The notes: generated by a model from the sequence alone, not told the origin. A stretch of DNA of 64,000 nt from Candidatus Limnocylindrales bacterium (GCA_035559535.1 DATMBG010000029.1:21415-85414), one strand, 5' to 3'; numbered from the stretch's first letter, positions 43,492-53,284 are shown. Translations and numbers: made by a program.

Positions 43492-44379
43492 CTATAAGGC
43501 TCCCACTGCTTCTAAGGCCCGTCGAACTTCCTCCCGTGCCTCTCCCCTCAAAGGGACCTGCGGTGGGAGTGGATCCCCTACTGGAAATCCTTGAAGTTCC
43601 AGTCCTGCCTTGATGCAGGCGGCCAGAGAATACCTGGTAAATACCTGATTGATCCGCCACAGCTCCCGTTGCAGGGTCATGGCTTCCTCCCACTTCTTTG
43701 CCCTGGCCAGCTCGTAAAGTCGAACACTCTGAGAAGGAATCAAGCAAGCAGGTCCCGCCATCCAACCGACTCCCCCGATCAACATCACACAAAGGGGAAT
43801 ATGGGCCGAAGAACTAAATATCCGGATTCGATCCCCTACCAAGTTCAAAATGGAAAGGAGCCGACCGGTATCCCCGGAAGCATCTTTGAGATAACGGATA
43901 TTGGGTACCTTCATCAATTGCTCAAGGACCCGTAATGTCAGGTCGCCTCTCTGAAAATTCGGATTTGTATAAAGAACCAGGGGACAGGATACAGCCTGTG
44001 CAATTTCGGTAAAATAGTTTATTACCCCTGATTCTGGAATCGGGAAATAAGTTTCTAAAATGGCCAGAATGCCATTAACTCCCAGGGCCTCCAATTCACG
44101 GGCCTGTCGGACGGCTTCTGCCGTTGCTGTGGACGCTACTCCGGCTATGACAGGTACCCGACCTGCGTTCGCCTCCAAAACAACCTCAACAACATGCTGT
44201 TTTTGGGACCAGTTCAGATAAGCGAATTCCCCTGTACTACCCAGTGGCGTAAGACCCTGTACACCGGAACGTACTAAATGATCGACTAAACGGGCTAATA
44301 CCTCACTTTTGATATTTCCTTGACTATCAACAGGAGTTACCAGATAAGGAAAAACTCCATGAAAGTTTACTTCAGCCAT
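43492..44379 (-). CDS. DapA/N-acetylneuraminate lyase-family aldolase
   Basis: 295 aa of a family usually about 295 aa. The Schiff-base fold is seen from FPYLVTPVDSQGNIKSEVL, GLTPLGSTGEFAYLNWSQK (GxxGE motif), LYTNPNF (catalytic Tyr) and RYLKDASGDTGR (Lys). The residues suit a pyruvate-dependent aldolase but do not separate dihydrodipicolinate synthase from lyases for sugar acids. No other lysine-pathway genes are near, so a catabolic role is more likely. It is convergent with the DsrE-like gene, with 123 bp between. Confidence 0.85.
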   Translation of the reverse strand: MAEVNFHGVFPYLVTPVDSQGNIKSEVLARLVDHLVRSGVQGLTPLGSTGEFAYLNWSQKQHVVEVVLEANAGRVPVIAGVASTATAEAVRQARELEALGVNGILAILETYFPIPESGVINYFTEIAQAVSCPLVLYTNPNFQRGDLTLRVLEQLMKVPNIRYLKDASGDTGRLLSILNLVGDRIRIFSSSAHIPLCVMLIGGVGWMAGPACLIPSQSVRLYELARAKKWEEAMTLQRELWRINQVFTRYSLAACIKAGLELQGFPVGDPLPPQVPLRGEAREEVRRALEAVGAL

Positions 44380-45040
44380 GTTTTCAGTTTAAAACCCCAC
44401 CAAAAATAACCAGGGATTTCTCTCCTACACTGTTTACTTAGTTTTGGCTTAACTTTTAAGTGGCTCTCACCCCCGGCCCCTCTCCCACGCTGCGGGAGAG
44501 GGGAGTTGGGGAGTGAAAGCTGCCCTATGAGGCCAAAATTAAGTAAACAGGGTACTACTGCCCTTTTTGCGGCTTTTTTCAATTTTTTATTTTTATTACC
44601 CCAAAAATGATAACCCCTATTCAAAACCAGGTCAAGGAAATAAACCAGGTTTATAGCCATAACGGGAATAACATCTCGCTAAGTTAGGTCCTTCGGACCC
44701 TCCTGGGTATCAAGTTAAAGATTAAACCTGGGGTCTAGACGTCTCCTTGGCCCCTATAGCTACCAGGGAAGGAACTTCGCTCCACAGTTTCTTCCCCAAA
44801 CTCCTCCCTCCCACGTCGGGAAGGGGTACTTTTCCCCTTCTTAGCTTGATGTATAGGTTCCTAATCCCTATCCGCACCGGCATAAAGATTGAAAGTCCTC
44901 ATTTGAAGTCCTTACACAAAATTGATCCAGATTTACCGGTTCTCCTTGACAAGACTTTTATCCTGGTTTTAACCTGGAATAGAAGACTCATATTCCTATA
45001 ACCTTTAAGTCTAGAACCAGGGGACCTGGAGAGCTCTATT
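44380..45040. other. 661-bp gap with MITE-like element
   Basis: No credible gene. It contains the 121-bp element at 44430-44550, a GGTCC/GGACC hairpin near 44690 and GC-rich repeat words at 44795-44835. Confidence 0.5.
44430..44550. mobile_element. MITE-like element with 19-bp terminal inverted repeats
   Basis: CTGTTTACTTAGTTTTGGC (44430-44448) and GCCAAAATTAAGTAAACAG (44532-44550) are inverted with one mismatch. The core is the GC-rich repeat CCCTCTCCCACGCTGCGGGA with GAGGGGAG. No target duplication is clear and no transposase is present. A 32-bp half copy lies at 41434-41465 in reverse. Confidence 0.7.
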
Positions 45041-45574
45041 ATGAATATTTTGCTGGCAGGCTTGTTCCTGGGATTTGGAGTTATTTTTAATCTTGCCTGT
45101 TGGGTCGATTCGGAATCTTCAAAAACGGTTAAAGACTCTGTGGAGAAAGCGCAGACCGATCAGGAAAATGAAATGAAAATCCTTCAAACTTTTAAAGGTG
45201 CTTTTAGTGGGGTGACTCAGGCTAAAAATTTGGTGATCAACAAAAAAGAAGACTGGGAAAATTTATGGAAGGAGGTCCATAGCCTGACGATTCCCCCACC
45301 TCCGCTACCGGATATAGATTTTACCAAGAATACGGTCCTTGCTGCCTTCATGGGACAGAAAGCTACAGGAGGCTATGCCATTTCCATCTCGAAGGTTATT
45401 AAAAAAGATAAAGAAATTCTGGTTTATCTGGAAAGCAAAGAACCCCCGCGAGATGCCATGACGATTCAATCCCTGACGGCTCCGTATTATATGGTGGTAG
45501 TTCCTAAGATTGAAGATGAGAAAATGATTCAATGGCAAGAAGCTCCCAAAACCGGGGACCATAAGCCACAATAG
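45041..45574 (+). CDS. PrcB-C domain protein, exported
   Basis: 177 aa. Residues 1-20 are a signal peptide (MNILLAGLFLGFGVIF) with a cysteine at position 20, so a lipoprotein is possible although the lipobox is not ideal (NLAC). After a charged linker, residues 50-160 match the PrcB-C domain (GVTQAKNLVINKKEDWENLW, then TVLAAFMGQKATGGYAISI and APYYMVVVPK). The domain was first described in the subunit of the Treponema PrcA-PrcB-PrtP protease complex; in other bacteria its function is unknown. It ends convergent to the acyl-CoA ligase gene. Confidence 0.72.
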   Translation: MNILLAGLFLGFGVIFNLACWVDSESSKTVKDSVEKAQTDQENEMKILQTFKGAFSGVTQAKNLVINKKEDWENLWKEVHSLTIPPPPLPDIDFTKNTVLAAFMGQKATGGYAISISKVIKKDKEILVYLESKEPPRDAMTIQSLTAPYYMVVVPKIEDEKMIQWQEAPKTGDHKPQ

Positions 45575-45597
45575 AGAAAATCAAAGAAGAAGATGGG

Positions 45598-45656
45598 GGA
45601 TAGAAGATCGAGGATAAAAGCTAAACAAAGCCTTCCCTCTCTTCAATCTTCTATCC
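45598..45656. terminator. hairpin between convergent genes
   Basis: GGATAGAAGAT (45598-45608) pairs exactly with ATCTTCTATCC (45646-45656) around a 37-base loop. A T-run (ATTTTT) follows on the plus side. It separates the PrcB-like gene from the acyl-CoA ligase gene and may stop both. Confidence 0.5.
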
Positions 45657-45672
45657 TTCAGGATTTTTGGAT

Positions 45673-47178
45673 CTATTTCTTCTCTCGGAGAATCCTGCGC
45701 AATGTTTTTCCCGAAGCGCTTCGTGGAATTTGATCCACAAATTCAACCACACGGGGAATTTTATAAGAAGCTATTCTCTCCCGACAAAACTGGATGATTT
45801 CTTCTGGGGATAGTTTCTCTCCTTCTTTAGGTACAATAAAGGCTTTGACCAATTCCCCTTTAACTTCATCTTTGATTCCAACTACTGCTGCATCGCGAAC
45901 TTTTGGGTGCTTGTGGAGTACCTCTTCCACTTCCCGGGGATATACCTTAAACCCACCAAAGTTAATCATATCTTTGGTTCGATCGACAATATATACATAA
46001 CCATCTTTATCCATGGTTACGATATCCCCGGTGTGAAACCAGCCCTCTTCGTCAATTACGGCTCGGGTTGCTTCAGGTTTATTCAGGTACCCTTTCATGA
46101 CGGCAGTTCCCCGGCATAAAAGTTCTCCCGGTTCTCCCAATGGGACGTCTTCACCCTTTTCATTGACGACTCGGAATTCAGTATCCCCCATGGCATAGCC
46201 GCAGGAACCGGGTCGGGTTTTTGTATAAGGAGCGGTGGTAATAACCGGAGAAACTTCGGTTAGTCCATAAGCCTCGGCGTATTCGATGTGATACTCTTCT
46301 TTCAGTGTACGGATCAGTTCTACGGGCATAGGGGCCGCTGCTGAAAGAACAAACCGAAGGGAGCTGATATCCCGTTTTTTCATATCCGGGCTCTTACACA
46401 GATAATTATACATGGTGGGGACTCCCTGGAAAATCGTGGGTCGATATTTTTCTATGTCTGCCAGGACTTTCTCCGTTATGAATCTTGGTTCAATAACCAC
46501 GGTGCCTCCGGCATACAGCATGGCCAGGACTCCGTTTATAAGTCCCCAACAATGAAAAAGAGGAGCGGCCACCATCAATCGATCGTCAGGTTGATAATGG
46601 ATCTTGGCAAAATTTTCTGCATTGTCCCAGATGTTCAGATGCGTCAGCATAACTCCTTTAGGAAATCCGGTGGTTCCAGACGTATATAAAAGATTGGCTA
46701 CATCTCCCCGGTCACAATCCAGGGGTTTAAATTCCTTGGAATTTTTAGAGAGCCAGGTATCAAAAGCTAAAAATCCCTGAGTTTCAGACGTCCCGGTGAT
46801 CAAAACCTGTTCTAGAGCGGGAAGATGATCCTGGATTTGGTGGAGAGTTGGAATATTATCGGGGTGGGTTACCATCACTTTTGCCGTAGCATCCTTTAAA
46901 ATATAGCTGATTTCATCGGCCTTTAAAAGTACGTTTATAACATTGGCAACCATGCCTGCCTTCATACTTCCCAGGTAACTAATCACGAGTTCAGGACTGC
47001 TGGGCAGGTCAATGGCAACCGTATCACCTTTTTTTAAACCGAAATTCACGAGACCGTTGGCGACCTGGTTAGTCCAGTCTTCTAACTGAAGATAGCTTAT
47101 CTCACGGCCCTCAAAAATTAGAGCAGGCTTATCAGGCTGCTCCTGTACCCATTTTTCAAAAATGGCTCCTACATTCAC
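45673..47178 (-). CDS. long-chain acyl-CoA ligase (AMP-forming)
   Basis: 501 aa from a GTG start at 47178 (GGAGGGAACCCAAA). The ANL-family motifs are complete: P-loop YTSGTTGFPKGVMLTH near residue 167, adenine motif YAEAYGLTEVSPV, GWFHTGDIVTMDKDGYVY, hinge VDRTKDMI and A10 Lys in PRSASGKTLRR near the C-terminus. It activates fatty or aromatic acids as CoA thioesters. It is a single gene, with the MBL-fold gene 115 bp away on the same strand. Confidence 0.92.
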   Translation of the reverse strand: MNVGAIFEKWVQEQPDKPALIFEGREISYLQLEDWTNQVANGLVNFGLKKGDTVAIDLPSSPELVISYLGSMKAGMVANVINVLLKADEISYILKDATAKVMVTHPDNIPTLHQIQDHLPALEQVLITGTSETQGFLAFDTWLSKNSKEFKPLDCDRGDVANLLYTSGTTGFPKGVMLTHLNIWDNAENFAKIHYQPDDRLMVAAPLFHCWGLINGVLAMLYAGGTVVIEPRFITEKVLADIEKYRPTIFQGVPTMYNYLCKSPDMKKRDISSLRFVLSAAAPMPVELIRTLKEEYHIEYAEAYGLTEVSPVITTAPYTKTRPGSCGYAMGDTEFRVVNEKGEDVPLGEPGELLCRGTAVMKGYLNKPEATRAVIDEEGWFHTGDIVTMDKDGYVYIVDRTKDMINFGGFKVYPREVEEVLHKHPKVRDAAVVGIKDEVKGELVKAFIVPKEGEKLSPEEIIQFCRERIASYKIPRVVEFVDQIPRSASGKTLRRILREKK

Positions 47179-47292
47179 TTTGGGTTCCCTCCTTTTTTAT
47201 TTAATCTTTTTTAGAGAGATAATCCTATAGCTACCATAATTATAATACCTTTGGTAAGACCCGGAGGTAGGGATAGAGATCATCTTGACTCC

Positions 47293-48078
47293 TTACAGAT
47301 AAACGCTTTCTCCTGGCTTTGGAACAAGCAGTTTGAAAGGTTCCTGTTGAAAATCTTTTAAAAAGTCCCAGACCTTTTTTTTGAAATCTCGTTGGATATG
47401 GATCAGGCAATAAGTTTTGATATTTTGCTCTTTGACCATTTCTAGGAGTTCCCGGATGGAAGCATGGAGATAAACTACGCGTTCCCATGAGAAGGATTCA
47501 TGGATCAGGAAATCACAATTTTTAAAAAGGGCTTTGGTGGCTTCTGAAAAACTTCCATCCCCGCTATAACAGACGGTTTTTCCTTGATAAGAGATTCGGA
47601 TTGAGTAATTGGTGACGGAGTGGATACTTTGGGCAAATGACAACTCCAGCTCTCGGAATCGGATTTGTTCTCCTGCGTGGACATCTATAAATTCCAGGGG
47701 GAATTCTAACCGTGATATTAAAGTGGGATAGCCTATTTCCATCAATTTGTGAACATACTCTTGAGTGCCTGCATGCCCTATGATGGTTAAAGGAAGGGAT
47801 CGCTTAGTTTCCCACATTCGGGTTAAGACAGCCGGTAGACCAAAGGCGTGATCGGCATGGTGGTGGCTGAGAAAAATACCGTGAAGGAAATCGGGATCTG
47901 TACTCTGTTTCCAGATTTGATGGGGAATACTGTACCCACAATCCATCAAAAGCCGGGTTTGTCCGGTATCACAGAGTATGGAAGTATTGGGAAGCTCTTC
48001 ATCGAAGGCTTCTCCGGTGCCAAGGAAAGTGAGTTTAAGATTTGAAGGCATGGGAAAAGGCTCTAAGGGATACGCCAT
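47293..48078 (-). CDS. MBL-fold metallohydrolase, RNase Z-like
   Basis: 261 aa. The metal motif is GIFLSHHHADHAFG at about residues 69-82, with further His or Asp in CYSGDGSF and YCLIHIQRDF. The N-terminus LKLTFLGTGEAF is typical of the RNase Z/PhnP-like subgroup that lacks the ELAC exosite. The start is either ATG 48078 or ATG 48051; neither has a clear ribosome site. The substrate (tRNA, cyclic phosphate or other) cannot be assigned. It lies between the CocE-like gene and the acyl-CoA ligase gene. Confidence 0.8.
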   Translation of the reverse strand: MAYPLEPFPMPSNLKLTFLGTGEAFDEELPNTSILCDTGQTRLLMDCGYSIPHQIWKQSTDPDFLHGIFLSHHHADHAFGLPAVLTRMWETKRSLPLTIIGHAGTQEYVHKLMEIGYPTLISRLEFPLEFIDVHAGEQIRFRELELSFAQSIHSVTNYSIRISYQGKTVCYSGDGSFSEATKALFKNCDFLIHESFSWERVVYLHASIRELLEMVKEQNIKTYCLIHIQRDFKKKVWDFLKDFQQEPFKLLVPKPGESVYL

Positions 48079-48114
48079 GCATAACCTGGTGCTTTGGGTA
48101 TTGTATGCATGGCG

Positions 48115-49992
48115 CTAGGGAATAACAGGCAAAATAATATGGGATGGATGTGCTGCATCATGGTAGATGGTATTCTCGGCGATTACGGTTTTTCCATTGG
48201 ACCATAACGGATCTCCGGTGTTTGGATTTATATCAAATCGCGGATAATTGCTACTGGAGATATCCAGCCGGATACAATGCCCTGCTTTAAAAAGATTACT
48301 GGTTGGATAAAGAATTAAAGTAAAGAGGTAAATCTCGCCGGGTTTCATCAATTCCGCTTTTTCTCGGGAGTTTCGATAACGGGCTCGAAGAATGGTATCG
48401 GTCAGGTTCATATCATATCCTTCCGGGTAGTCTTCGTTGGGTGGATGAACATCGATGAGTTTAGCCGTAAAGTCCGTATCCAGGGCGGAGGAAGAGGCCC
48501 ATAGTTTAACCGTGATAGGTCCTGTAACCTCCAGATCTCTCTCTAAAGGAGGAGTTTGATACACCAAAACATCGTGCCGGGAAGCCAGGGGGAGGTAAGG
48601 GGGTTTGCAGCCAAAGAATTGAGGATGTTCTTTCTGATGGAAAGCTCCCGGGATTCCGATGATATCGATTTCTCGTTGCTCTATGGGGATTTCCCGTGCA
48701 CCTTCCGGTCGAGGCATCAATCCTGCCAGGGAAGACATATTCCCTCCGATGGTTGGAACCGGATTTTTAGGATCGTACAGGTAACTATCCGGGGGATCTT
48801 CTGGGGGTGGTTTCTGGGTACTCAAGCGACCGCCGCTGTGAAGATAATACTCGGTATAACGGGTCCGGGCCAGGGGCCATTCATACTCATAGCGCCAATG
48901 ACCTCCGTGGTTCATCCGCCCTTGTCCATTTTTTCTTCCATCTCCGCCGCCCATGACAAAGATTTTTATAGGCGGCTCGTCCAGGATCCCGGTGGGGATT
49001 CCTTTCAACCACTGATCAAACCACTTGAGACGCAAAGCATTATAATCAATGATGGCTTCAGGTCCAAAATCTACATCCCCGGCGTAGCTCAGGCCTAAAG
49101 TTTTCCATCCATGCGTCCAGGGGCCCATGATGAGCTTGATCGGCTGCTTCTTGATCTTCGATAAGCCGACAAAATTGTCTAAGGTCGATCGGGTATAGGA
49201 GTCATACCAGCCACCCGAATAATAGGTAGGGACATCAGCGTGTTGCTCGTAATGCGCTTCGATATTAAAACCCTCTCCTTTCCAAAATTCATCGTAATCT
49301 CCATGGGTAATAAGGTCAAAAACCCATTTTTCGTAGTCAGGGATAAATTTAAGGGGAGAGCAACCTTTTTTGAGGGGGGTTCGGGTAAGCCACTCCCGCA
49401 TATTTACTTGAGCCAGAGCCTTCCCAATGACGGGATTTTCCAGGGCTTCTTTACTTTTAGGTCCTTGAAAACCTAGGGCCCAGCATAAAAATCTCATTTC
49501 GAAAGCTCCCATGTGCCTTACAGAACTGGTATGGGCGTTGGATCCGCCTTGATTGATAAACATGGCTCTAAGATGGGGTGGATTAAGGGCAGCCAGAGAA
49601 CTTTGTGCCCATGCCATATAGGAGGTTCCAATAGTCCCCACAGATCCATTACACCAGGGTTGCCGGGCAATCCATTCAACTGTATCGTATCCATCCGGGC
49701 CTTCGTTTTTAAGAAAATAAAAAGTTCCTTCGGATTTATACCGCCCTCGAACATCTTGAATCACTACCACATAACCTCGACTGGCATAATATTCCCCATT
49801 CATCTTAACCCGCTCCGGGTCACTTTTATCGTAGGGGGTTCTTTCCAAAATGGCCGGAAATTTTTCCGGTACAGGCTCTCCATTCCGGGCCGGTCGATAA
49901 ATATCGGTTGCCAGCCGCACCCCATCTCGCATAGGGACCAGGATATTCTTGATCACTACCACATCATACTCCGCAGGACGAGGATTTTCCAT
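48115..49992 (-). CDS. CocE/NonD-family hydrolase
   Basis: 625 aa from ATG 49992; a TTG at 49998 would add 2. The alpha/beta-hydrolase core begins NILVPMRDGVRLATDIYRPA and has QDVRGRYKSEGTF and nucleophile GTIGTSYMAW. The C-terminal half is a jelly-roll X-Pro dipeptidyl-peptidase domain (ITVKLWASSSALDTDFTAKL). These enzymes cleave acyl esters such as cocaine or beta-lactam side chains, or peptides. The lack of a signal peptide indicates the cytosol. It ends the minus-strand run that begins with the RodZ-like gene. Confidence 0.88.
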   Translation of the reverse strand: MENPRPAEYDVVVIKNILVPMRDGVRLATDIYRPARNGEPVPEKFPAILERTPYDKSDPERVKMNGEYYASRGYVVVIQDVRGRYKSEGTFYFLKNEGPDGYDTVEWIARQPWCNGSVGTIGTSYMAWAQSSLAALNPPHLRAMFINQGGSNAHTSSVRHMGAFEMRFLCWALGFQGPKSKEALENPVIGKALAQVNMREWLTRTPLKKGCSPLKFIPDYEKWVFDLITHGDYDEFWKGEGFNIEAHYEQHADVPTYYSGGWYDSYTRSTLDNFVGLSKIKKQPIKLIMGPWTHGWKTLGLSYAGDVDFGPEAIIDYNALRLKWFDQWLKGIPTGILDEPPIKIFVMGGGDGRKNGQGRMNHGGHWRYEYEWPLARTRYTEYYLHSGGRLSTQKPPPEDPPDSYLYDPKNPVPTIGGNMSSLAGLMPRPEGAREIPIEQREIDIIGIPGAFHQKEHPQFFGCKPPYLPLASRHDVLVYQTPPLERDLEVTGPITVKLWASSSALDTDFTAKLIDVHPPNEDYPEGYDMNLTDTILRARYRNSREKAELMKPGEIYLFTLILYPTSNLFKAGHCIRLDISSSNYPRFDINPNTGDPLWSNGKTVIAENTIYHDAAHPSHIILPVIP

Positions 49993-50062
49993 TAACAAAA
50001 ACTGTAATACGTAATACGTAAAAAGGAAACCATCTCCTCATTTACCTATTACGTATAACCTT

Positions 50063-50482
50063 TTACATCCTTCTCAAGTAAGCTGAAAGAAAAATAATGA
50101 TGGCTCCTAAGATTATATTTACCATTAGCCACCTGGGTCGATTCTTTTGAATATTGGAAAAGGCCGGTATTGGGAGGGTTAGCATAAGGGAAATAGTAAA
50201 TAAGGATATAGCCAGAAGAATTTTGAGGGAAAGGATTCCTGTGTACCAACTGGAAAAAGGGGGATTGGTACTGGATATATTATAAACCCCGGAGATTAAG
50301 ATGAGTCCTATACAGGTCCAGATGATGGCGTTGAACCGACTTGAAATCTTACCCACTAAAACAGGAACCTGGGAACGGTCCAGGACTTTTAAAGAAGGGA
50401 TTAAAAATAAACGTAAAAAGATAACCCCCCCTAAGGCGATTACGGCCGATGTAATATGCACCCATTGCATGAACGTAGACAT
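50063..50482 (-). CDS. CopD-like membrane protein
   Basis: 139 aa with four predicted membrane helices (WVHITSAVIALGGVIFLRLF, then IIWTCIGLILISGVYN, LSLKILLAISLFTISLML, and VNIILGAIIIFLSAYL). The early conserved His (WVHITSA) and pattern resemble CopD-type copper-resistance or DUF2269-like proteins. A role in copper handling or as a redox-partner anchor is plausible but is not shown. It lies 13 bp after the zinc-ribbon gene and 70 bp before the CocE-like gene. Confidence 0.7.
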   Translation of the reverse strand: MSTFMQWVHITSAVIALGGVIFLRLFLIPSLKVLDRSQVPVLVGKISSRFNAIIWTCIGLILISGVYNISSTNPPFSSWYTGILSLKILLAISLFTISLMLTLPIPAFSNIQKNRPRWLMVNIILGAIIIFLSAYLRRM

Positions 50483-50495
50483 CTAAGTATTTCTC

Positions 50496-50723
50496 CTAAT
50501 GACAGCCGCAGTTACCGCATCCTCCCCCTGAGCAACTCCCAACTGATTCCGATGAGGTTGAGGTTGAGAAGGAGCCAGTGCTTTTCATTCCAAATACGGA
50601 AAACCTTCTGATCACTTCTTTACTTCCACAATTCGGGCACTGGACCTCTGTAAGGTTAGGGTTGCGAATTAATTTTTCAAATCTATCCTTGCAAATAGCA
50701 CAATCATATTCGTAGATAGGCAT
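50496..50723 (-). CDS. FmdB-family zinc ribbon protein
   Basis: 75 aa, with MPIYEYDCAICKDRFEKL and CPNCGSKEVIRRF forming two CxxC knuckles that bind one zinc. The C-terminal tail is Ser- and Gly-rich, ending in Cys/Gly (CSGGGCGNCGCH). These FmdB-type proteins are found near many genes and their role is not settled, perhaps in regulation. It is in tight order with the CopD-like gene. Confidence 0.88.
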   Translation of the reverse strand: MPIYEYDCAICKDRFEKLIRNPNLTEVQCPNCGSKEVIRRFSVFGMKSTGSFSTSTSSESVGSCSGGGCGNCGCH

Positions 50724-50741
50724 AACTTATAAACTTCCTCC

Positions 50742-52073
50742 TTATTTCCTGCTTTGAATTCGTTGTAGCAAGATTTGTCTGGATGCATTTCGGACAACCT
50801 GTGGAATAGCCCTGCTTTTCTGTAAAAAATCCAGATCTTTTTTATTCAGCCGATTTAAATAATTTAGGGATATATCCACCGGTGTCTTAGGATTTTTAAT
50901 CAGCCTGACCAGAATGTTATAGTTATTTACCCATTCTTTCCTGGCAGCTATAGCCCTCAAAACATCTTCGGAGACTTCCCGCATCCCGGCGATGACTTCA
51001 ATTTCGGATTCGGTAATTTTGGGATTTTCTAATACCGTCAAAGCAACATCCCGGTCGGTATCCCGGATTAAAATTCTCCGTTCGGCTATCCCTCCTTTCC
51101 GCGCCAGTTGGATGCGCTGTCCCACATTCATTTTCTTGATTTGATCCTGAAGAGAAAGGTTTTCCTCTTCTCTTTCCTCAACGGGTTCTTCTACTTCAGC
51201 CGTTTTTTTTTGATCTGCCTGTTGATCCTGGAGAAATTTCAGAATCTCTTGTTCGGGGACTAAAGCGGGTAACCGTCGCATAACGAAAGCGACCAGTTCC
51301 GGAGTTAACCGAAGAGTTCGAGGATCTAGAGAGTCTGCATTTTTGGAAATAACCTGTAAAATCTGCTTGTTTGCTTCAGCCAGTCGTTCCAATTGCTTGA
51401 TAATCTGCTCGTTGATCCGCTTCATGAAATCAGATACGATATTAAAATTTATCTCCAAAAGTTGTCCCACACAATCGGAAAGGGTAGGTTCAGATGGAAT
51501 TTGTTTGATAGAGTCGGCTACTGAGGCTTCTCCAACTTTTTGCGAGGCCGTTTCCACCGACTTTTCAGCTCCCACTCTTTTAAGCAAATCTCTGGCCAGT
51601 TGTTCCCGGAGGGGAGCCGGCGTGGCCGGATTCTGAGCGATCAGCTTCATCAGATTGACCTGACTGCTTCCGAAGATTTTAACAAATCGCTCCAGTAACT
51701 CAGGTCGGACATTGGGGTCTGCAGCAATAGCCTCGATAATCGATCCCGGCAGCAGTTTTGCAATATGCTCCAGGGTAGTGGCTGAAACAGATGGATTTTT
51801 AAGAAGGGCCTGCTGAACGGCGGTACTGGTTTCAAAAATCCGGCTGAGGTAATCTAAGAACTGTGCATCAATCTCCGGGTCCTCTGCAATCATTACCACC
51901 TCGTGTTCTGGAAGGGCACTTAAAAGCATCCGGACCATTTCCCTGAACTCCCTATCAGGTCCCATGGCTAATTGGATTAGCACTTTCAAAGTCACTCCGA
52001 GATTTGCAGCCAGATCGTTGAGAGGGTTAGAAACCTTCATTTTGTTTTTATGTTCTTGGGATTGCATGGACAT
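50742..52073 (-). CDS. HEAT-like repeat protein (DUF2336-like)
   Basis: 443 aa, all helical, with repeated short units of about 21-25 residues (ALLKNPSVSATTLEHIAKLL, AADPNVRPELLERFVKIFG, AQNPATPAPLREQLARDL). A charged central linker (residues 295-310) separates two repeat blocks; the C-terminal block (QLARKGGIAERRILIRDTDR, then VALTVLENPKITESEIEVIA) is the more conserved type, seen also in Deltaproteobacteria and Acidobacteria. A scaffold or protein-binding role is likely. It follows the RodZ-like gene with 20 bp between. Confidence 0.75.
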   Translation of the reverse strand: MSMQSQEHKNKMKVSNPLNDLAANLGVTLKVLIQLAMGPDREFREMVRMLLSALPEHEVVMIAEDPEIDAQFLDYLSRIFETSTAVQQALLKNPSVSATTLEHIAKLLPGSIIEAIAADPNVRPELLERFVKIFGSSQVNLMKLIAQNPATPAPLREQLARDLLKRVGAEKSVETASQKVGEASVADSIKQIPSEPTLSDCVGQLLEINFNIVSDFMKRINEQIIKQLERLAEANKQILQVISKNADSLDPRTLRLTPELVAFVMRRLPALVPEQEILKFLQDQQADQKKTAEVEEPVEEREEENLSLQDQIKKMNVGQRIQLARKGGIAERRILIRDTDRDVALTVLENPKITESEIEVIAGMREVSEDVLRAIAARKEWVNNYNILVRLIKNPKTPVDISLNYLNRLNKKDLDFLQKSRAIPQVVRNASRQILLQRIQSRK

Positions 52074-52093
52074 GGGATACGTTTTCTTTTACC

Positions 52094-53284
52094 CTATTCC
52101 AGAACGTTGGAAGCAGGCTTGTTTTTAACAGCTCCCGATAACGAAGTGATTCTAGGAAGCGTCACACCCGTAACTACTTCACCTCTCTTACCCAGAGGAG
52201 GTAACTTTTGATTATCTAGCTTAAGCTCTAATCCCCCCGCATTACCTGCACTGATGGCAAATTTTTCTCTGGCATACCAGGTCCTTGTCGTAGGGGGTTC
52301 TAAAATTCCTTCAAATACCTTTTCGTTGTCTGCATAGATGCGTACCCAGGCTTTTTCGATAAAGGTGATTTCCAGGCTGTGTTCTTTACCTTCACTGGTC
52401 GGAGATTTTTCTGTCGGGGTCATATTTACATTCTTTTCACCGGCAGCCGTAGGGGAACCAACTGCTCCGGCAGAATTACCGACCATATTGAGATAAGTAC
52501 CTGTACCCTTTTCATTGTTTTGGGTATTCAGGGAGGCATTTTTTTCTCGGCTATTCTCATCGGTAGTTTGAGCAGAACTACCCGTCGGCCTGGCATCCTT
52601 AAAAGAAGGAGTCGTACCGGCTTGAAGGCTTTCCATAGAGGTATTCCTCGAAGAGGCTCTTATAGAGTCATGGGATCTGGCCAAGACAGCCTCTTCTTTA
52701 AGGGGAGCTTCATTTTTTTGGGACAGTTGGGTTTGTTGAGAGGATGAAGAGGGGTTTGGAGGACTACCCAACGCTAATTCTAATATGGAATGATCGGCCT
52801 CAGGTTGGTTTTTGACAGTCAGATCTTGATTTTTGCCGGGTAGTTCGTGTTTCTTAAACCCTTCTCTTATGAGGGACCGCTTGGAGTTAAAAAGAGAAAA
52901 AAAAGGAATAGATCCCTTTACCTGAAACGAATAACCCAGAATTAAGATTAGCAAGGGAACTAATACTGCTATAAATATCGAGAAAGCTTTGGTGCCTTTT
53001 TTTGAGGAAGGAGAGGTCTGAAGGAAAGGAGGCTGTGGATCTTTGGATAAGGAGTTTACAAATTGATCAAAGTTAAACACCGTCTCCTCGGGATTCAAAC
53101 CGATAAACTTTGCGTAGGATTTCAGAAAACCTCGGACAAAAGTTGCAGCCGGAAGAGATTTTAGATCATCCTCTTCAATAGCTTTCAAATAACGTAAATT
53201 CACCTTTGTATAATCGGCAACCTCCTCCAGCGTAATCCCTCTCAATTCTCGTTCTTCTTTTAAAAGTTTTCCAAAAGATTTCAT
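52094..53284 (-). CDS. RodZ-like helix-turn-helix membrane protein
   Basis: 396 aa. Residues 1-75 hold a Cro/C1-type helix-turn-helix (GITLEEVADYTKVNLRYLKA) of the HTH_25 class; residues about 110-132 are a membrane segment (AFSIFIAVLVPLLILILGY); residues 150-300 are Ser/Thr/Lys-rich and disordered; and residues 300-390 match the DUF4115 beta domain (EITFIEKAWVRIYADN). RodZ links MreB to the cell envelope and sets rod shape. No mreB is nearby. It is the first gene of a minus-strand run, divergent from the AMMECR1 gene. Confidence 0.87.
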   Translation of the reverse strand: MKSFGKLLKEERELRGITLEEVADYTKVNLRYLKAIEEDDLKSLPAATFVRGFLKSYAKFIGLNPEETVFNFDQFVNSLSKDPQPPFLQTSPSSKKGTKAFSIFIAVLVPLLILILGYSFQVKGSIPFFSLFNSKRSLIREGFKKHELPGKNQDLTVKNQPEADHSILELALGSPPNPSSSSQQTQLSQKNEAPLKEEAVLARSHDSIRASSRNTSMESLQAGTTPSFKDARPTGSSAQTTDENSREKNASLNTQNNEKGTGTYLNMVGNSAGAVGSPTAAGEKNVNMTPTEKSPTSEGKEHSLEITFIEKAWVRIYADNEKVFEGILEPPTTRTWYAREKFAISAGNAGGLELKLDNQKLPPLGKRGEVVTGVTLPRITSLSGAVKNKPASNVLE

